NCBI RefSeq assembly: GCF_900005765.1
Contig: NC_041692.1
Span: forward strand, 1,736,001-1,800,000
DNA from: Plasmodium relictum
Taxonomy: Eukaryota > Apicomplexa > Aconoidasida > Haemosporida > Plasmodiidae
Direction of reading: 5' to 3'
DNA: 64,000 nt
The translations under genes and the position numbers were made by a program. Below the pieces are notes generated by a model, which was not told the DNA's origin, did not search any database, and saw only the letters and a list, made by a program, of their open reading frames with translations. The first letter of the stretch is position 1. Each line of letters opens with the position of its first letter. Below are positions 62,561 through 64,000 of this stretch, in pieces.

Positions 62561-64000
62561 CCTATTAATTATTTTATCCTTTTTAATTAATTTATTTAAT
62601 TTACTTATTATTTAAAATAGTTTTCTTATTTATAATATTTAAATGTTTTTATTTTTATTATTTAATTTTATAATATTAAATATATATATATATATTATTT
62701 AATTTATATTATTTTATTATATTTTTTATAAGTTATTTCCAGTATTATATACTATCTTTTTTTTTTAATCTTAAAATTAATATTTATAAAATTTTCTTTA
62801 TAATTTTTTAATTTTAATATTCCTTTGTTTAAAATGAATTTATCCTAATAGTTTTTTATTTACTAATTTCGTGTAATAAATGTAATTTAAAATTTATAAA
62901 ATTATTTAGTTCCTTATCCTTAATTTATTTTAAATTTGCATAAATACTTATTTTAATTATCTTTTATTAATGCTTTCATATAATTATTAATATTCTAAAT
63001 AATTAATCGCTTTATTTATTTTATTATTTTAAATTAATCTTATGATTTATAAGAGTTTTTTGTTTAATAAAAGAATACTATTCTATTATCTTTATTATAG
63101 AATAGAAACTATTTTTATTGAATAAATTCACTCGTTCAAATATTTATTTATTACCTTTTTTATTCATAATATAATAATACAGTTGTTTTGTCACTTCCCT
63201 TTTTTAATTTAGTTTTATTTACATAAGTTTTATGTAAATGTTTAACAGTTTATTTTTTTTTTTATCTGAACTTTTATATAAATATACTTACAATAAACAT
63301 AATATTAAAATATTAATTTTCATTTAATAGTTGATAATGATATATGTAAAAACTTGAAATTATATATATTAAAAATAAAATTTTGTTATATTTTTTGTAA
63401 ATTTTATATTATTGATGTTCAAAATATAAAACAAAATATAATGTTAATTTTTTGATTAGCTCTTTATTTTGTATAGAACTCAACAGTGATCTTAATTATT
63501 TGTAACTTTATTTGTAGAATATTTTATTTTTTTTTTTTTTTATTGACATTAATTTTTTAATTTTTAATATTTATACCTTAAGAATTAAGAATGTTTTGTT
63601 TATATTCTTTTGTTAAATTTTATTCTTATTATAATTTTTTTAATACTACAGATACTTATAACATATATAAGCATAAGCATACATATTTTATTTTTTACAT
63701 ACATTTTTTATTAAAATTATAATGCTATATTATTCTTTATATTTTTATATCCCTTATACGGAAATTGGTATATATACCATGAACCATGAATATTTAAAAT
63801 TAAAAGTTGACATCAACAAAATTAATTAAAATAATTTCTATTGAATAGATGATACATCAAAATAATATAAAATAAAGAAATTATTATCTGAAAATTTGCT
63901 GCAAAATTCTTTATGAAAATTTCAAAAATTACAATACACATTGTAAAATATTATTATATTGACGTAAGTTGAATTATTATTTTCAACGATTTTTAAATAA
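62561..64000. other. A+T-rich sequence beyond the repeat block, no gene
   Basis: G/C content rises slightly to ordinary intergenic level. No ORF with coding-like composition, no tRNA-like structure and no telomeric repeat was recognised up to the end of the window. Confidence 0.65.

Overview
The window is nuclear DNA of a malaria parasite (Plasmodium). The evidence is roughly 80-90% A+T, long poly(A)/poly(T) runs in every intergenic space, many short introns (about 80-340 bases) with GTAAnn donors and T-run/AG acceptors, Asn/Lys-rich low-complexity protein, and a gene order that from memory matches a central block of P. falciparum chromosome 12 (ClpQ/HslV, Sun-family methyltransferase, SEC13, WTAP, RIO1, Rab2). 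The extreme A+T fits a rodent, avian or Laverania-type genome. The species cannot be named from the window.

Layout. 1-13,079 is a gene desert with one convincing gene, a two-exon PEXEL-type exported protein at 3,816-4,494, plus doubtful relics. 13,080-14,037 is an almost G/C-free, A-rich repeat tract ending in a 300-base assembly gap (14,038-14,337). 14,504-56,260 is the gene-rich core: a TBC-rhodanese protein (+), an uncharacterised Asn-rich protein (-), an SPX-VTC-DUF202 protein (+), a second uncharacterised protein sharing a motif with the first (-), the mitochondrial protease subunit ClpQ/HslV (-), an IPI3/WDR18-like WD40 protein (-), a NOL1/NOP2/Sun RNA methyltransferase (+), SEC13 (+), the m6A-writer subunit WTAP (+), RIO1 kinase (+), a zinc-finger protein (+), Rab2 (+) and a basic/acidic uncharacterised protein (-). 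56,261-60,830 has no recognisable gene. 60,830-62,560 is a T-rich, nearly G/C-free tandem-repeat block resembling a Plasmodium centromere. 62,561-64,000 is unassigned A+T-rich sequence.

The core genes do not form one pathway; as usual in Plasmodium each has its own promoter. Themes are membrane traffic (TBC-rhodanese protein, SEC13, Rab2), RNA modification and ribosome biogenesis (Sun methyltransferase, WTAP, RIO1, the IPI3-like protein), polyphosphate/vacuolar biology (VTC) and mitochondrial proteolysis (ClpQ).

Most gene models here were assembled from the raw sequence by joining exons at GT/AG sites and checking that reading phase is kept. Exon joins are predictions; family calls rest on motifs visible in the translation. 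No database search was possible.
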